From Odoribacter splanchnicus DSM 20712 (GTDB taxonomy: Bacteria > Bacteroidota > Bacteroidia > Bacteroidales > Marinifilaceae): a DNA stretch of 64,000 bases. The notes beneath the pieces are model-generated. The model saw only the letters and a list, made by a program, of their open reading frames with translations, made no database searches and was not told the DNA's origin. Shown piece by piece: positions 9,242 through 18,349 of the stretch; positions within the stretch are counted from its first letter, which is position 1, and each line of letters starts with the position of its first letter. A program made the translations under genes and the position numbers. The DNA lies in the NCBI RefSeq assembly GCF_000190535.1, contig NC_015160.1, positions 4,216,001 to 4,280,000 of the forward strand. Direction: 5' to 3'.

Positions 9242-10657
9242 TTAAAAAAATCCCGTTTTAAATATTTTAAGCATGATGCCGAAACTGTTCTTTAATAAAT
9301 CGCCTTTATCAAACCCGACATTCAGCGCTGTATGGAAAGGAAGCTTGGTGTCCGGAGCAATGAGTTCCAAGCCCCAGCTGAATTGAGGTTTAGTGGTATA
9401 TTCGCCGTTTTTGTTTATGAAATGGACCGAATGGGTCCCGTAATTCAGGGAGTAGCTCATCATGAGTTTGTAACGGATATCTCCCGGCAGATCCCCGCAA
9501 ATTCCCAGATGATGGGCATAAAAACGATTATTGAGTACACCCCGGGTTATCCCGCTGGCTTCTTCCGGTTTGGGAGTGAAAAAGGGCGAACCGATCACTT
9601 GACCGTAGAATGTCCACCCCGACTGATAAATTCCGTTATTGAAATAATTATCGTTACCTCCGACGACCTCTCCGCTGACCGGATCATTGTGGAAGGGGCC
9701 ACTCTGGCATTTGGTATAATAAAATTCGTAGACGAAACTTTTGAACCATTTGAAATTCTTTTTCCGGGTAAAATAAAGTCCGTAGAGTCCATCGGGACGG
9801 TTTCTGAATTTTTCACCCGATCCGTCTTCGAAAATATGATCGTAATAGAACTCAGCCCCCCAACGCTCGTTATTATATCTTATTTTCAGAAACTCATTAC
9901 CGATGTGGTTCCCCAGTTTATTGATTTCATTTTCAGGAGCATCCCCTCCTCCGGCTTTAATAAGTACCACCCGGGCATAATCTTTGAAAGAGGTCGGGAG
10001 TTTACCGTCTTTTTCTGTCTCTCCTCCCCATTGGGCATAGTGGTCGAGTCCGGCTTCGATGCTGAGCTGGGGAATGATCGTAAATCTGATGTCCAGCATT
10101 TTGTGATGTAAGCGGGTACGGTTACCGGCATAACGATCGTCGATCATGAGGTATTCTCCGTACCGGGCTTTGAAAGATACCCATTTCCCTATCCAGGGAA
10201 TTTTGATAAAGTCTTGTGTTTGGAGATTAATACCTGGCATACTCCGGGAATTGGTCGAATACAGCATGTCTCCGTTGGTAGAAGACAGACCGTCGTAAAC
10301 AATTTCCGGTTTGATGATACCTAAATCCAGGATCAGGTTTTGCCAGCGTACACGACCGTAAAGCTGGTCGATGAAAATGCGGTGTTCTTTACGACCTAAA
10401 GCACCGGTACCTTCGAATCCGAATGAGTAGTCGAAAGCACGGGTATCGCTTTTACTGAAAGGAGTACCTACTCCGACAGTTCCCCACAAATAAGTGTCGT
10501 TTGTGATTTTTCCGAATGTGTTGGTATGCAGCCAGAAAGGAAGCCGGTCTGCTGTTACTCCACCACCGATTTCGGCCTGGTAATAGCCTTTCCGGTCCTG
10601 ACCATAACCTTGTAATCCTCCGATAAACAGTAAAATAAGAGCTGTTAGACGTAGCAT
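9242..10657 (-). CDS. Wzi-like capsule assembly outer-membrane protein
   Basis: A 471-residue protein with an N-terminal signal peptide (LTALILLFIGGLQGYGQ) followed by beta-strand-rich sequence ending in phenylalanine, as expected of an outer-membrane beta-barrel. The opening GYYQAEIGGGVTADRLPFWLHTN and later segments match the Bacteroidetes Wzi-family pattern. Wzi proteins hold capsule or polysaccharide at the outer surface. Its start overlaps the end of the IspD-family gene by 13 bases, so the two are translated from one message. Confidence 0.82.
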   Translation of the reverse strand: MLRLTALILLFIGGLQGYGQDRKGYYQAEIGGGVTADRLPFWLHTNTFGKITNDTYLWGTVGVGTPFSKSDTRAFDYSFGFEGTGALGRKEHRIFIDQLYGRVRWQNLILDLGIIKPEIVYDGLSSTNGDMLYSTNSRSMPGINLQTQDFIKIPWIGKWVSFKARYGEYLMIDDRYAGNRTRLHHKMLDIRFTIIPQLSIEAGLDHYAQWGGETEKDGKLPTSFKDYARVVLIKAGGGDAPENEINKLGNHIGNEFLKIRYNNERWGAEFYYDHIFEDGSGEKFRNRPDGLYGLYFTRKKNFKWFKSFVYEFYYTKCQSGPFHNDPVSGEVVGGNDNYFNNGIYQSGWTFYGQVIGSPFFTPKPEEASGITRGVLNNRFYAHHLGICGDLPGDIRYKLMMSYSLNYGTHSVHFINKNGEYTTKPQFSWGLELIAPDTKLPFHTALNVGFDKGDLLKNSFGIMLKIFKTGFF

Positions 10658-11355
10658 TTTCCTTCGTTTTTTAATAGTTGTTCCAGTATGATAATATCTT
10701 CTTTATAAGTGAATTTCATATTATACGTTTCTCCTTTCACGATCTTGATCTCTTCCTGAGGGAGGTATTTCTTAACGACACTACAGTCATCGGTCGTTTT
10801 AAAATCCGGATCTTTCAATGCCAGGGCATAAGCCTCTTGTAAAGTTTGGTTGTGAAATCCTTGAGGAGTTTGTACCTGGTACAAAATATTCCGGTCCGGA
10901 ATCCGGGAAACATAGGTATGGGTGGGATCGACTTCGATGATTGTATCTGTGGCGGGAATAGCCACATTGACAGCTTTATAAGTTTGAAGTTCGGTGATGA
11001 CCTCCTCGATTATTCTCCGGGTGACCAACGGACGTACAGCATCGTGGATCAGCAGATTACACGGGCGGCCGGCATAAAATTTCAACGCGGCTAAAACAGA
11101 ATGATAACGTTCTTTACCACCGTCGAGAAGATGTTTTACCTTGGAAATACGGCAGTCTGAAAGGATATGTTCACACTCTTGTCGCCATTCGGGATGAATG
11201 ACAACGGTAATTTCATCGATCGAAGGGGCTGAATTGAATTTTTCAAGGCTGTATTCCAAAATCGTTTTGTCGTTTATTTTTTTGAATTGTTTTGGAATAC
11301 CCCCTCCGGCTCTTTGTCCTGAACCCCCGGCTAATATGACGGCAATATTTAGCAT
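10645..11355 (-). CDS. ispD: 2-C-methyl-D-erythritol 4-phosphate cytidylyltransferase family
   Basis: A 236-residue IspD/TarI-family cytidylyltransferase. The N-terminal loop NIAVILAGGSGQRAGGGIPKQF binds CTP, and LIHDAVRPLVTRRIIEEV and TDDCSVV are the other family blocks. The MEP-pathway reaction makes CDP-ME for isoprenoids. The close relative TarI makes CDP-ribitol, which should be considered because the gene is cotranscribed with wzi. The frame runs open to 11703, but the ATG at 11355 starts the conserved domain exactly, and a TACCTTTG -7 box lies 30 bases upstream of it. The extra 116 residues of the long frame have no domain features. Confidence 0.82.
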   Translation of the reverse strand: MLNIAVILAGGSGQRAGGGIPKQFKKINDKTILEYSLEKFNSAPSIDEITVVIHPEWRQECEHILSDCRISKVKHLLDGGKERYHSVLAALKFYAGRPCNLLIHDAVRPLVTRRIIEEVITELQTYKAVNVAIPATDTIIEVDPTHTYVSRIPDRNILYQVQTPQGFHNQTLQEAYALALKDPDFKTTDDCSVVKKYLPQEEIKIVKGETYNMKFTYKEDIIILEQLLKNEGKCYV

Positions 11356-11384
11356 GATAAAGCACACTGGTAAATAATTGGGGA

Positions 11385-11392
11385 CAAAGGTA
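11385..11392 (-). promoter_or_regulatory. Putative -7 box (TACCTTTG) of ispD-wzi
   Basis: An exact TAnnTTTG match on the minus strand, 30 bases from the IspD start at 11355. It supports the short form of the protein. Confidence 0.6.
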
Positions 11393-11433
11393 ATATTTTT
11401 TAGGAATATTCGCAGGAATAAAGCAGAAAGCAG

Positions 11434-11441
11434 TATTTTTG
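11434..11441 (+). promoter_or_regulatory. Putative -7 box (TATTTTTG) of the epimerase-dehydrogenase operon
   Basis: TATTTTTG matches TAnnTTTG and lies 60 bases before the epimerase ATG at 11501. It is divergent from the ispD promoter. Confidence 0.55.
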
Positions 11442-11500
11442 TTACATGATAATTCGAAATAGAAAGATGGTATTGTAATCTATTCTTTAAAGTGGCTGGA

Positions 11501-12481
11501 ATGAGAAAATTTTTAGTAACAGGAGGAGCCGGTTTTATCGGTTCGAATCTGTGTGAATATCTTTTGAAAGCAGGGGAGGAAGTGACTTGTCTGGATAATT
11601 TTGCTACAGGTAAATTTGAAAATATAGAAGCTTTATTGAGGGAATATCCGGAGCGATTTAAATTGCAGGTGGGGGATATCCGCAAACCGGAAGATTGCCG
11701 CAAAGCAGTGGCTGAGGCGGAATATGTATTTCATGAGGCGGCTTTGGGCTCCGTACCGCGGTCGATCAATGACCCGCAGACCACCAATGAAGTGAATATT
11801 TCGGGTTTCCTGAATATGTTGGTCGCTGCCCGGGATGCCGGAGTCAGACGTTTTGTATATGCCGCCAGTTCTTCTACTTATGGCGATTCTCAGAATTTGC
11901 CCAAAGTGGAAGAGGTGATCGGGCGCCCTTTATCGCCTTATGCCATCACCAAATATGTGAACGAGCTTTATGCCGATGTGTTCGGACGGGTATATGGGAT
12001 GGAATGTATCGGTTTACGTTACTTCAACGTATTCGGACGCCGGCAATCGCCGGACGGTGCTTATGCTGCCGTTATCCCGAAATTCGTGGAACAACTGATG
12101 CGGTATGAATCTCCGGTCATTAACGGAGACGGTGAATATTCCCGCGATTTCACCTATATCGACAATGTCTTACAGATGAACTGGCTGGCGATGAATACGG
12201 AGAATCCGAAGGCTGTAAATACGGTATACAATACCGCTTATGGGGAGAATACCACGCTGAATCAATTGGTCGGTTATCTCAAAGAGTTGTTGGGCTTTTA
12301 CGACGCCCGGATTGCTGACGTGGATATTGTTTACGGCCCTGTCCGGAAAGGAGATATTCCGCATTCTCTGGCCTCTATCGATAAAGCCCGGCAGTTGTTG
12401 GGATACGATCCCCGGTTTAATATGAAACAGGGATTGAGGGAAGCGGTCAAATGGTATTGGGAGAATTTAAAAAGAAAGTGA
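11501..12481 (+). CDS. UDP-N-acetylglucosamine 4-epimerase-like SDR (WbpP/TviC type)
   Basis: An extended short-chain dehydrogenase of about 326 residues. The Rossmann motif TGGAGFIGSN starts at residue 7, and the catalytic triad is visible as Ser in AASSSTYGD and Tyr/Lys in YAITK. The length and the C-terminal VRKGDIPHSLASIDKARQLLGY block match the WbpP/TviC group, which interconverts UDP-GlcNAc and UDP-GalNAc. A GTG at 11492 is an alternative start three codons upstream; the ATG at 11501 is preferred. The stop overlaps the start of the nucleotide-sugar dehydrogenase by one base, so the pair should convert UDP-GlcNAc to UDP-N-acetylhexosaminuronate for capsule or O-chain. Confidence 0.88.
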   Translation: MRKFLVTGGAGFIGSNLCEYLLKAGEEVTCLDNFATGKFENIEALLREYPERFKLQVGDIRKPEDCRKAVAEAEYVFHEAALGSVPRSINDPQTTNEVNISGFLNMLVAARDAGVRRFVYAASSSTYGDSQNLPKVEEVIGRPLSPYAITKYVNELYADVFGRVYGMECIGLRYFNVFGRRQSPDGAYAAVIPKFVEQLMRYESPVINGDGEYSRDFTYIDNVLQMNWLAMNTENPKAVNTVYNTAYGENTTLNQLVGYLKELLGFYDARIADVDIVYGPVRKGDIPHSLASIDKARQLLGYDPRFNMKQGLREAVKWYWENLKRK

Positions 12482-13767
12482 TGGAAGAGATTAAAATCGG
12501 AGTCGTCGGATTAGGGTATGTAGGACTTCCTTTAGCCCGTCTCTTTGCGACAAAATATGCTGTAGTCGGGTTCGATCTGAAAAAAGAACGTATCGAAGCC
12601 TTGAACCGAGGGATAGACAGGACACTGGAAGTGTCGGAAGAAGTGATGAAATCGGTATTGCGCCCCTCCGTTCCCAAACGGGGAGAGAAGGGGTTGTATT
12701 GTTCCTGTGACCCGGAAGATCTGAGAGATTGCAATTATTATATCATTACCGTGCCCACTCCTGTCGATAAACATAACAGGCCCGATCTCACTCCGTTGAT
12801 CAGGGCTAGTGAGACAGTCGGTCAGGTGATTGTTCGCGGAGATATTGTCATTTATGAATCGACGGTTTATCCCGGGGCTACCGAAGAAGACTGTATCCCT
12901 GTGATAGAGCGGGTTTCAGGATTAAAATACAATGTAGATTTCTTTGCCGGTTATTCCCCCGAAAGAATCAATCCGGGAGATAAACAACATACGGTAGAAA
13001 AAATTAAAAAGGTAACTTCGGGTTCTACTCCCGGGGTGGCAGAGAAAGTGAACGCGCTCTATCATTCGGTTATCGTGGCGGGCACCCATCTGGCTCCTTC
13101 TATCAGAGTGGCCGAGGCAGCCAAGGTAATAGAAAATTCACAGCGGGATATCAATATCGCCTTTGTCAACGAATTGTCGAAAATCTTCAATTTAATGCAT
13201 ATCGATACACAAGCTGTGCTCGAAGCTGCCGCTACGAAGTGGAATTTTTTATCCTTCCGGCCCGGCTTGGTCGGAGGACATTGTATCGGTGTGGATCCCT
13301 ATTATTTGGCCCAGAAAGCTCAGGAATACGGATACCATCCGGAAATTATTCTGGCAGGACGCAGACTGAACGACAGTATGGGCGAGTATGTGGCCAAACA
13401 AACGTTGAAGTGTATGATCCGGAAAGGACAATGTATCAAGGGATCTAAAGTTTTGGTGCTGGGGATTACTTTTAAAGAAAATTGTCCCGATGTCAGAAAT
13501 ACCAAAGTGGTCGATATTATCGCTGCTTTGAAAGAATTTGACTTGGAAGTCGATGTTTACGATCCCTGGGCATCTCCCGAGGAAGTACGGAAAGTCTACG
13601 GTTTAGAAATGAAGAATACCCTCCCCGCCGAAAAATACGAGGCGGTGGTATTGGCTGTTGCTCATCAGGTATTCCGGTCTTTGCAATTGAGGGAGTTGTG
13701 TAAAGAAAACGGTATTGTTTATGATGTGAAAAGTGTTGCCGGAGAGGCTGTAGAAGGACGGTTGTAA
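12481..13767 (+). CDS. Nucleotide-sugar dehydrogenase (TviB/WbpO-like)
   Basis: A UDP-glucose/UDP-HexNAc dehydrogenase family enzyme of about 428 residues. It has the NAD-binding motif KIGVVGLGYVGLPLA at the N-terminus, the ESTVYPGATEE loop, and the catalytic-cysteine region RPGLVGGHCIGVDPYYLA with the nucleophile in GGHCIG. The C-terminal domain includes VLVLGITFKENCPDVRN. It oxidises C6 of a nucleotide sugar twice to give a uronic acid. The upstream epimerase makes UDP-GalNAc or UDP-GlcNAc the likely substrate, as in the TviB/TviC and WbpO/WbpP pairs. An intrinsic terminator follows at 13787-13835. Confidence 0.9.
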   Translation: MEEIKIGVVGLGYVGLPLARLFATKYAVVGFDLKKERIEALNRGIDRTLEVSEEVMKSVLRPSVPKRGEKGLYCSCDPEDLRDCNYYIITVPTPVDKHNRPDLTPLIRASETVGQVIVRGDIVIYESTVYPGATEEDCIPVIERVSGLKYNVDFFAGYSPERINPGDKQHTVEKIKKVTSGSTPGVAEKVNALYHSVIVAGTHLAPSIRVAEAAKVIENSQRDINIAFVNELSKIFNLMHIDTQAVLEAAATKWNFLSFRPGLVGGHCIGVDPYYLAQKAQEYGYHPEIILAGRRLNDSMGEYVAKQTLKCMIRKGQCIKGSKVLVLGITFKENCPDVRNTKVVDIIAALKEFDLEVDVYDPWASPEEVRKVYGLEMKNTLPAEKYEAVVLAVAHQVFRSLQLRELCKENGIVYDVKSVAGEAVEGRL

Positions 13768-13786
13768 CAGGAATTATTTATCGCTT

Positions 13787-13835
13787 GGCGGTTGCCGGAA
13801 GTTAAAAAATGAACTTAGGACAACCGCCTTTTTTA
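13787..13835 (+). terminator. Intrinsic terminator after the dehydrogenase
   Basis: GGCGGTTG at 13787-13794 pairs with CAACCGCC at 13821-13828 and is followed by TTTTTTAT. It closes the epimerase-dehydrogenase operon. Confidence 0.75.
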
Positions 13836-13849
13836 TTTGTGTTTCTTCT

Positions 13850-16054
13850 TTAAGGGCGGGTAGACAGGACGAATTTCAATTCTCCGCCATTCATGATCTC
13901 TTCGTGAGTGATCCAGGTGCGGTCGAGTTTTTTCTCATTCAGATATACTTCCTGTACATAGATGTGCCGGTCCGACTCTTTGTTGGCTGTGATGACGAAT
14001 TTTTTCTCCGGTCCTGTCGAGAGGGTTATTTTGTCGAACAGCGGAGCGCCCAACTGGTATTTTCCCTCGACCGGATTGACCGGGTAAAAGCCCATGGCCG
14101 AGAAGACATACCAGGCGGACATTTGCCCGCAATCTTCATTCCCGCAAAGGCCATCCGGAGTATTGTGATATAATCCGGTCAGAATTTTGTTGACATACAG
14201 CTGGGTTTTGTGTGGCTGCCCGACATAATTATATAAATAAGCGATGTGATGGGAAGGTTCGTTCCCATGGGCATATTGTCCGATAAAACCACTGATGTCG
14301 GGAGAGGCATTTTCGCCTTCCAGCCGGGCATCCAGGGTAAAGAGACTGTCGAGTTTGGTTATAAAAGCTTCGGCACCTCCGTGCAGGGCGATCAGCCCTT
14401 CGACATCGTGTTGCACCAGCCAGGAATATTGCCAGGCGTTACCTTCGGTATATTCATCGTCCCGGTGGTTGGAATAGAGCGGGGAGAAGGGTGTTTTCCA
14501 TTCTCCGGCAGAAGATTTGCCCCGCATAAAACCGGTACCGGGGTCGAAAAGATTGGTGTAATTGCGGGAGGCGTTTAAAAAGAAAAGATAGTCGTCTTCT
14601 TTTTGCAGGGCTTTGGCCATTTGAGCGATACACCAGTCATCGTAAGCATATTCGAGCGTTTTGGATACCGATTCGTTTTCGAGCTCATAAGGAATATAAT
14701 GGTATTTCCGGTAAACACCCATACCGGCCCGGTCGGTGAGCGACGTTTTTTTCATCGCTTCGTAAGCCTTTTCGACATCAAAATTGCGGATGCCTTTCAG
14801 ATAGGCTTCGGTGATAACAGGGATGGCATGGTTACCGATCATACAGAACGTTTCGTTGCCCGCTAGTTCCCAAACGGGTAGTAAGCCATAGGCATCATAG
14901 TGCTTGAGCATAGAATTGATCATATCCGATACCCGTTTCTTTTGGGTGATGGTGAATAAGGGATGTGCTGCCCGGTAAGTATCCCAAAGGGAAAATACCG
15001 AATATTGGTTGTGTTTATGAACACTGTGGATTTCTTTATCAGGGCCTTTATAATTACCGTTTACATCCGAGAAGAGATAAGGTGCTGTGTAAGCATGATA
15101 CAAAGCGGTATAAAAATTTTCTAAGTCGGCTTCGTTCCGGCCTTCTGCTTTGATTTTTTGGAGCTGTCTTTTCCAGGCGTGGTTGGCATCCCTTTTCACT
15201 TTGTCAAAGCTCCAGTGGGAGAGTTCTTTTTCCAGATTGGCTATCGCTCCTTCGGTATTGGCAGACGAAATACTGATTTTGGCCAGGATTTTATTGGTCT
15301 TCTGGCCGAAATCGACATAGAGATAACATCCTTTGTCGGTTATTTTCTGCCCGTTTTCGAGAGGAGAGAATTTCTTGTATCCTGCTAATACTTCGCAATC
15401 CTGTGAAAATTCGATGATAAAGTACACCCGCTGGTCATTGGCCCAGCCTTGCGATTTCCGGTAACCTTCGAGGGTTCGGTTGTTGACTTTACGGATACTT
15501 GTTTCTGTCGTTCGGTCCCAGTTGCGGGCGGTGGTTAAATCGATAGTCAGAGCATGGGCCGAGTTGGCAGGGTATTGATAGTAATGGATACCGCATCGGT
15601 TGGTGACGGATAATTCTGTTTTTATACCGTTGTCGAATACGACACTGTAATAGCCGGGTTCGGCCTGCTCGTTGCGGTGGGAAAAACGGGCATATCCCGA
15701 TTGGATATAAGCAGCAGGGCTGATCGATGTATCCGGTGTCGTACTCACCGGAAGAAACCGGATATCTTGCAGATCACCGATACCTGTGCCGCTCAGATGA
15801 GTGTGAGAGAAAGAGGATATGATGCTGTCGGAATAATGATAACCTGAGGTCCAGTCCCAACCGTTACGGGGATTATCGGGGCTGAGCTGAATACCGCCGA
15901 AGGGCAGGATCGCTCCCGGAAAACAATGGCCGTGACCGTCGGTACCGATAAAAGGATTTACGTAGGCCGTTATTTTGAGTTCCTTTTCATTTTGACGACA
16001 ACCGGTTATGCCCAGACATAAAAGAAGACTACAGACAAATAAAAGAGTTTTCAT
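13850..16054 (-). CDS. GH92 alpha-mannosidase lipoprotein
   Basis: A glycoside hydrolase family 92 enzyme of about 734 residues, a calcium-dependent exo-alpha-mannosidase in known members. A lipoprotein signal (LLFVCSLLLCLGITGC) places it in the periplasm or on the outer membrane. Family marks include VNPFIGTDGHGHCFPGA near the mature N-terminus, SFSHTHLSGTGIGD, the SLWDTYRAAHPLF segment, and the C-terminal GLCGNEDCGQMSAWYVFSAMG with conserved acidic residues. The open frame extends to a TTG at 16093; the ATG at 16054 puts the signal peptide at the start and is preferred. It is alone in its transcription unit, and its substrate is probably host or yeast mannan-type glycan. Confidence 0.92.
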   Translation of the reverse strand: MKTLLFVCSLLLCLGITGCRQNEKELKITAYVNPFIGTDGHGHCFPGAILPFGGIQLSPDNPRNGWDWTSGYHYSDSIISSFSHTHLSGTGIGDLQDIRFLPVSTTPDTSISPAAYIQSGYARFSHRNEQAEPGYYSVVFDNGIKTELSVTNRCGIHYYQYPANSAHALTIDLTTARNWDRTTETSIRKVNNRTLEGYRKSQGWANDQRVYFIIEFSQDCEVLAGYKKFSPLENGQKITDKGCYLYVDFGQKTNKILAKISISSANTEGAIANLEKELSHWSFDKVKRDANHAWKRQLQKIKAEGRNEADLENFYTALYHAYTAPYLFSDVNGNYKGPDKEIHSVHKHNQYSVFSLWDTYRAAHPLFTITQKKRVSDMINSMLKHYDAYGLLPVWELAGNETFCMIGNHAIPVITEAYLKGIRNFDVEKAYEAMKKTSLTDRAGMGVYRKYHYIPYELENESVSKTLEYAYDDWCIAQMAKALQKEDDYLFFLNASRNYTNLFDPGTGFMRGKSSAGEWKTPFSPLYSNHRDDEYTEGNAWQYSWLVQHDVEGLIALHGGAEAFITKLDSLFTLDARLEGENASPDISGFIGQYAHGNEPSHHIAYLYNYVGQPHKTQLYVNKILTGLYHNTPDGLCGNEDCGQMSAWYVFSAMGFYPVNPVEGKYQLGAPLFDKITLSTGPEKKFVITANKESDRHIYVQEVYLNEKKLDRTWITHEEIMNGGELKFVLSTRP

Positions 16055-16111
16055 GGACAAAGTCGTAAATTTGAGTGTTGTTAATGATTTCAATGGATAA
16101 AGATAGAAAAA

Positions 16112-16142
16112 AATAAGAGACCGGGGAAACCGATCTCTTATT
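16112..16142 (-). terminator. Intrinsic terminator after trmN6
   Basis: AATAAGAGA at 16112-16120 pairs with TCTCTTATT at 16134-16142. On the minus strand the stem is followed by a run of T. It lies downstream of the methyltransferase gene and upstream of the GH92 start. The same hairpin also sits 5' of the relic leader on the plus strand. Confidence 0.6.
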
Positions 16143-16175
16143 AATTACTAACTACTAACCTAAACATACAAACTT

Positions 16176-16214
16176 ATGAAAAAAACGTGTCTTTTATTCT
16201 TCGTTTTGACATGA
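16176..16214 (+). pseudogene. Relic leader: 12-codon signal-peptide-like ORF
   Basis: A plus-strand ATG starts MKKTCLLFFVLT and then stops at TGA. The preceding stretch (TAACTACTAACC, then ACTTATGAAAAAAA) strongly resembles the leader just upstream of the SusC gene at 56741, which also has a hairpin 5' of it. I read this as the leftover 5' end of a deleted exported-protein gene. A real leader peptide is the alternative. It lies in the gap 16055-16321, which holds no other gene. Confidence 0.35.
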
Positions 16215-16321
16215 CAAAGATAAGGCGGTTCCGAATAATTTACAGTTAATGGATCGTTAAATGTCCGGACAGATTTCTTTAAAACCGGGAAATTTCCCTA
16301 AAAAAGATAAAAATCAGACAG

Positions 16322-17020
16322 TTATTCCATTTTTAGATAAAATTCACGGGTCAAAGCGATGTATTCTTCGCTGTAATGATGGCGGGAAAGTTCTACGGTC
16401 AGATCTGTTTCGACCGGAGGAAGAGTTTGTCTTGTCAGTTGGATAAGAAGCCGCTTGGGGGCTTTTCCCGGATTGGGATGTACACGGGTGATTTTCCGGG
16501 GGAATAAATGGTATCGCCTGGCATAGGCGATTAACTGGCAAGCTTCTTCTACAGGGAGAATTACCTGGAACTTACCGTGAGGTGTAAGCAGGCGTTCGGC
16601 ATGAACGATCAATTCGGTATGGGGAAGCGTGCCGGTATGCCGCGCTAAACTACGGCCGTTATCCGGTGCCGGTGTGGAGTGTACGAAAAAAGGAGGATTA
16701 CAAAGGATACAGTCATAACCGATAGCAGGAAAGAAGGCTTGCAAGGCCTGGGGATATAACCGGATACGTTCGGCCCACGGACTGATTCGAATGTTATAGG
16801 CGGCTTCCCGGCAGGCCGCCGGTTCGATTTCCAGGGCATCGATCCGGGCTTGTGCGTTTCTTTGGGCTGCCATGAGTGCGATCAGGCCGGTCCCCGTACC
16901 GATATCCAAAATGGACGCCGCCTCTTCAAGCTCTGCCCACGCTCCTAATAATACACCGTCTGTTCCGACTTTCATCGGAGTATGTTCTTGATGGATGACG
17001 AATCGCTTGAATTGAAACAT
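16322..17020 (-). CDS. trmN6: tRNA1(Val) A37 N6-methyltransferase
   Basis: A 232-residue Rossmann-fold SAM methyltransferase of the YfiC/TrmN6 family. Residues near 40-50 carry ILDIGTGTGLIAL (SAM-binding motif I), and DCILCNPPFF near residue 110 is the NPPF motif of N6-adenine methyltransferases. The opening FQFKRFVIHQEHTPMKVGTDGVLLGAW is characteristic of this family. It modifies A37 of valine tRNA in the cytoplasm. It is a housekeeping gene with a hairpin terminator downstream on its strand. Confidence 0.88.
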   Translation of the reverse strand: MFQFKRFVIHQEHTPMKVGTDGVLLGAWAELEEAASILDIGTGTGLIALMAAQRNAQARIDALEIEPAACREAAYNIRISPWAERIRLYPQALQAFFPAIGYDCILCNPPFFVHSTPAPDNGRSLARHTGTLPHTELIVHAERLLTPHGKFQVILPVEEACQLIAYARRYHLFPRKITRVHPNPGKAPKRLLIQLTRQTLPPVETDLTVELSRHHYSEEYIALTREFYLKME

Positions 17021-17101
17021 CGGTGGTCAGAAATGAAAAGAAGTTGAGATGGTCCGAAAGCCTTTCGGGGCACCCCGACTTCTTTATGTTTTAGGAGGAG
17101 G

Positions 17102-17518
17102 TTATGCTTCTTTTTTCTCTTCTTCTTTGGCTTCTTCATCCAGGTCCAGCATTCCCTTCTCGGTGAGCAGGTTGTACCACTGAATGATTTTTTTCATATC
17201 CGAGACATATACCCGTTCCTTATCATATTCCGGAACGATCTCTTCGAAATAAGCCAGAATTTTTTCAGTAGGTTCTTTGTGACTCAGTGCAGATTTTCCA
17301 TTTTCTTTAGCAGAAATGCGTTTGAAAACTTCTTTCAAAGGCATATCTTCAGCCTCAGTATAAATAGAGATATCTTCCAGTGCAATAATTTTTGAATTTG
17401 AATAGGCGGGGAAACGCTTGCCATCGATAAGTGATTCGACGATAATGGCATTAGAAGAATTACTGATCAGTTTTTGTAAACCAGGCTTTCCTGAAATGGA
17501 TAAAATTTCTTTTAACAT
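17102..17518 (-). CDS. DUF5606-like conserved Bacteroidetes protein
   Basis: A 138-residue cytoplasmic protein with no signal or membrane segment. The opening LKEILSISGKPGLQKLISNS matches a small conserved Bacteroidetes family usually called DUF5606, whose function is unknown. The first half is beta-rich. The second half is charged and ends in a Glu/Lys-rich tail that may be disordered. A TAGTTTTG -7 box lies at 17553-17560, so it seems to have its own promoter although it follows the DnaJ-like gene in the same direction. Confidence 0.75.
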   Translation of the reverse strand: MLKEILSISGKPGLQKLISNSSNAIIVESLIDGKRFPAYSNSKIIALEDISIYTEAEDMPLKEVFKRISAKENGKSALSHKEPTEKILAYFEEIVPEYDKERVYVSDMKKIIQWYNLLTEKGMLDLDEEAKEEEKKEA

Positions 17519-17552
17519 AGTTCGTTATTTGAAGTTTCACAAAAATGAGTTG

Positions 17553-17560
17553 CAAAACTA
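17553..17560 (-). promoter_or_regulatory. Putative -7 box (TAGTTTTG) of the DUF5606 gene
   Basis: An exact TAnnTTTG match on the minus strand, 35 bases from the start codon at 17518. Confidence 0.55.
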
Positions 17561-17605
17561 GTGCATTTAATTGGAAATTGAAAATGTTCATCTTACAATC
17601 TGATA

Positions 17606-18343
17606 CTAATTCATGCCTCTTTGTTTTTTGATCTTTTCGTAAGCGACGTTGATCCGGCTGAATTTTTCTTCCGCAGCTTTCCGGATATCTTCTCCGAGGT
17701 GCCCTACTTTATCGGGATGATTTTCCATTGCTATTTTGCGGTAAGCTTTTTTGATCTCTTCATTACTGGCACTGCTGTCGATGCCCAAAACCTGATAGGC
17801 GGATTCGATGTCATCGTAATACATGGATTTTACGGACATGAAAGTGACATGATCGATGCCCAGCCGGTTGGAAATATTTTCGAGCAGACCGATCTCGGCC
17901 GTACTGACGGTGCCGTCTGCTTTGGCAATACCGAACAGGAAATAGAGCAATTGTACTTTAGAAGCTTCAGGCATCTGAAAACGGATTTGCTGACATACAT
18001 CGTCGACAGGGATATCTCGTGTACTCAGTTCTTTGATCATTTGCATGGCCTCACGTGTGGCTTCGATGCCGAAATTCCGGATGAGAAATGTTTTGACATA
18101 ATCGAGTTCGGAACGCATGATCCGGCCGTCGGCTTTCATCACTGCGGTCGCCAACACGGTCAGACTGAAAGTAAAATCACCACGCCCGGTTTGGCCCGGA
18201 GGAATAGGTCCCCCGTCCGATGGGATCGCAATGGTCTGGATGTTGTCGAACATCGACCCGATAAACAATCCGAATAAAGCACCGAGAGGTCCCCCCAGTG
18301 CTAATCCTAAACCTGCACCAATCCATTTTCCATATTTTGCCAT
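17606..18343 (-). CDS. TerB-DnaJ domain protein (DjlA-like co-chaperone)
   Basis: A 245-residue protein. It starts with a Gly-rich hydrophobic segment ([22 protein letters not shown]) that can anchor it in a membrane. A TerB-like helical domain spans about residues 50-165 ([21 protein letters not shown]). A C-terminal J-domain begins near residue 180 ([23 protein letters not shown]) and contains the HPD tripeptide needed to stimulate DnaK. This is the DjlA arrangement. It is 6 bases downstream of coaE and part of the DUF1573-yajC-ybbR-coaE cluster. Confidence 0.85.
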   Translation of the reverse strand: MAKYGKWIGAGLGLALGGPLGALFGLFIGSMFDNIQTIAIPSDGGPIPPGQTGRGDFTFSLTVLATAVMKADGRIMRSELDYVKTFLIRNFGIEATREAMQMIKELSTRDIPVDDVCQQIRFQMPEASKVQLLYFLFGIAKADGTVSTAEIGLLENISNRLGIDHVTFMSVKSMYYDDIESAYQVLGIDSSASNEEIKKAYRKIAMENHPDKVGHLGEDIRKAAEEKFSRINVAYEKIKKQRGMN

Positions 18344-18349
18344 GACTAT

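Noticed and set aside
11356..11703. N-terminal extension of the IspD-family protein
   Set aside because: The extra 116 residues have no domain features, overlap a -7 box and the divergent epimerase gene start. The family domain begins exactly at the ATG at 11355.
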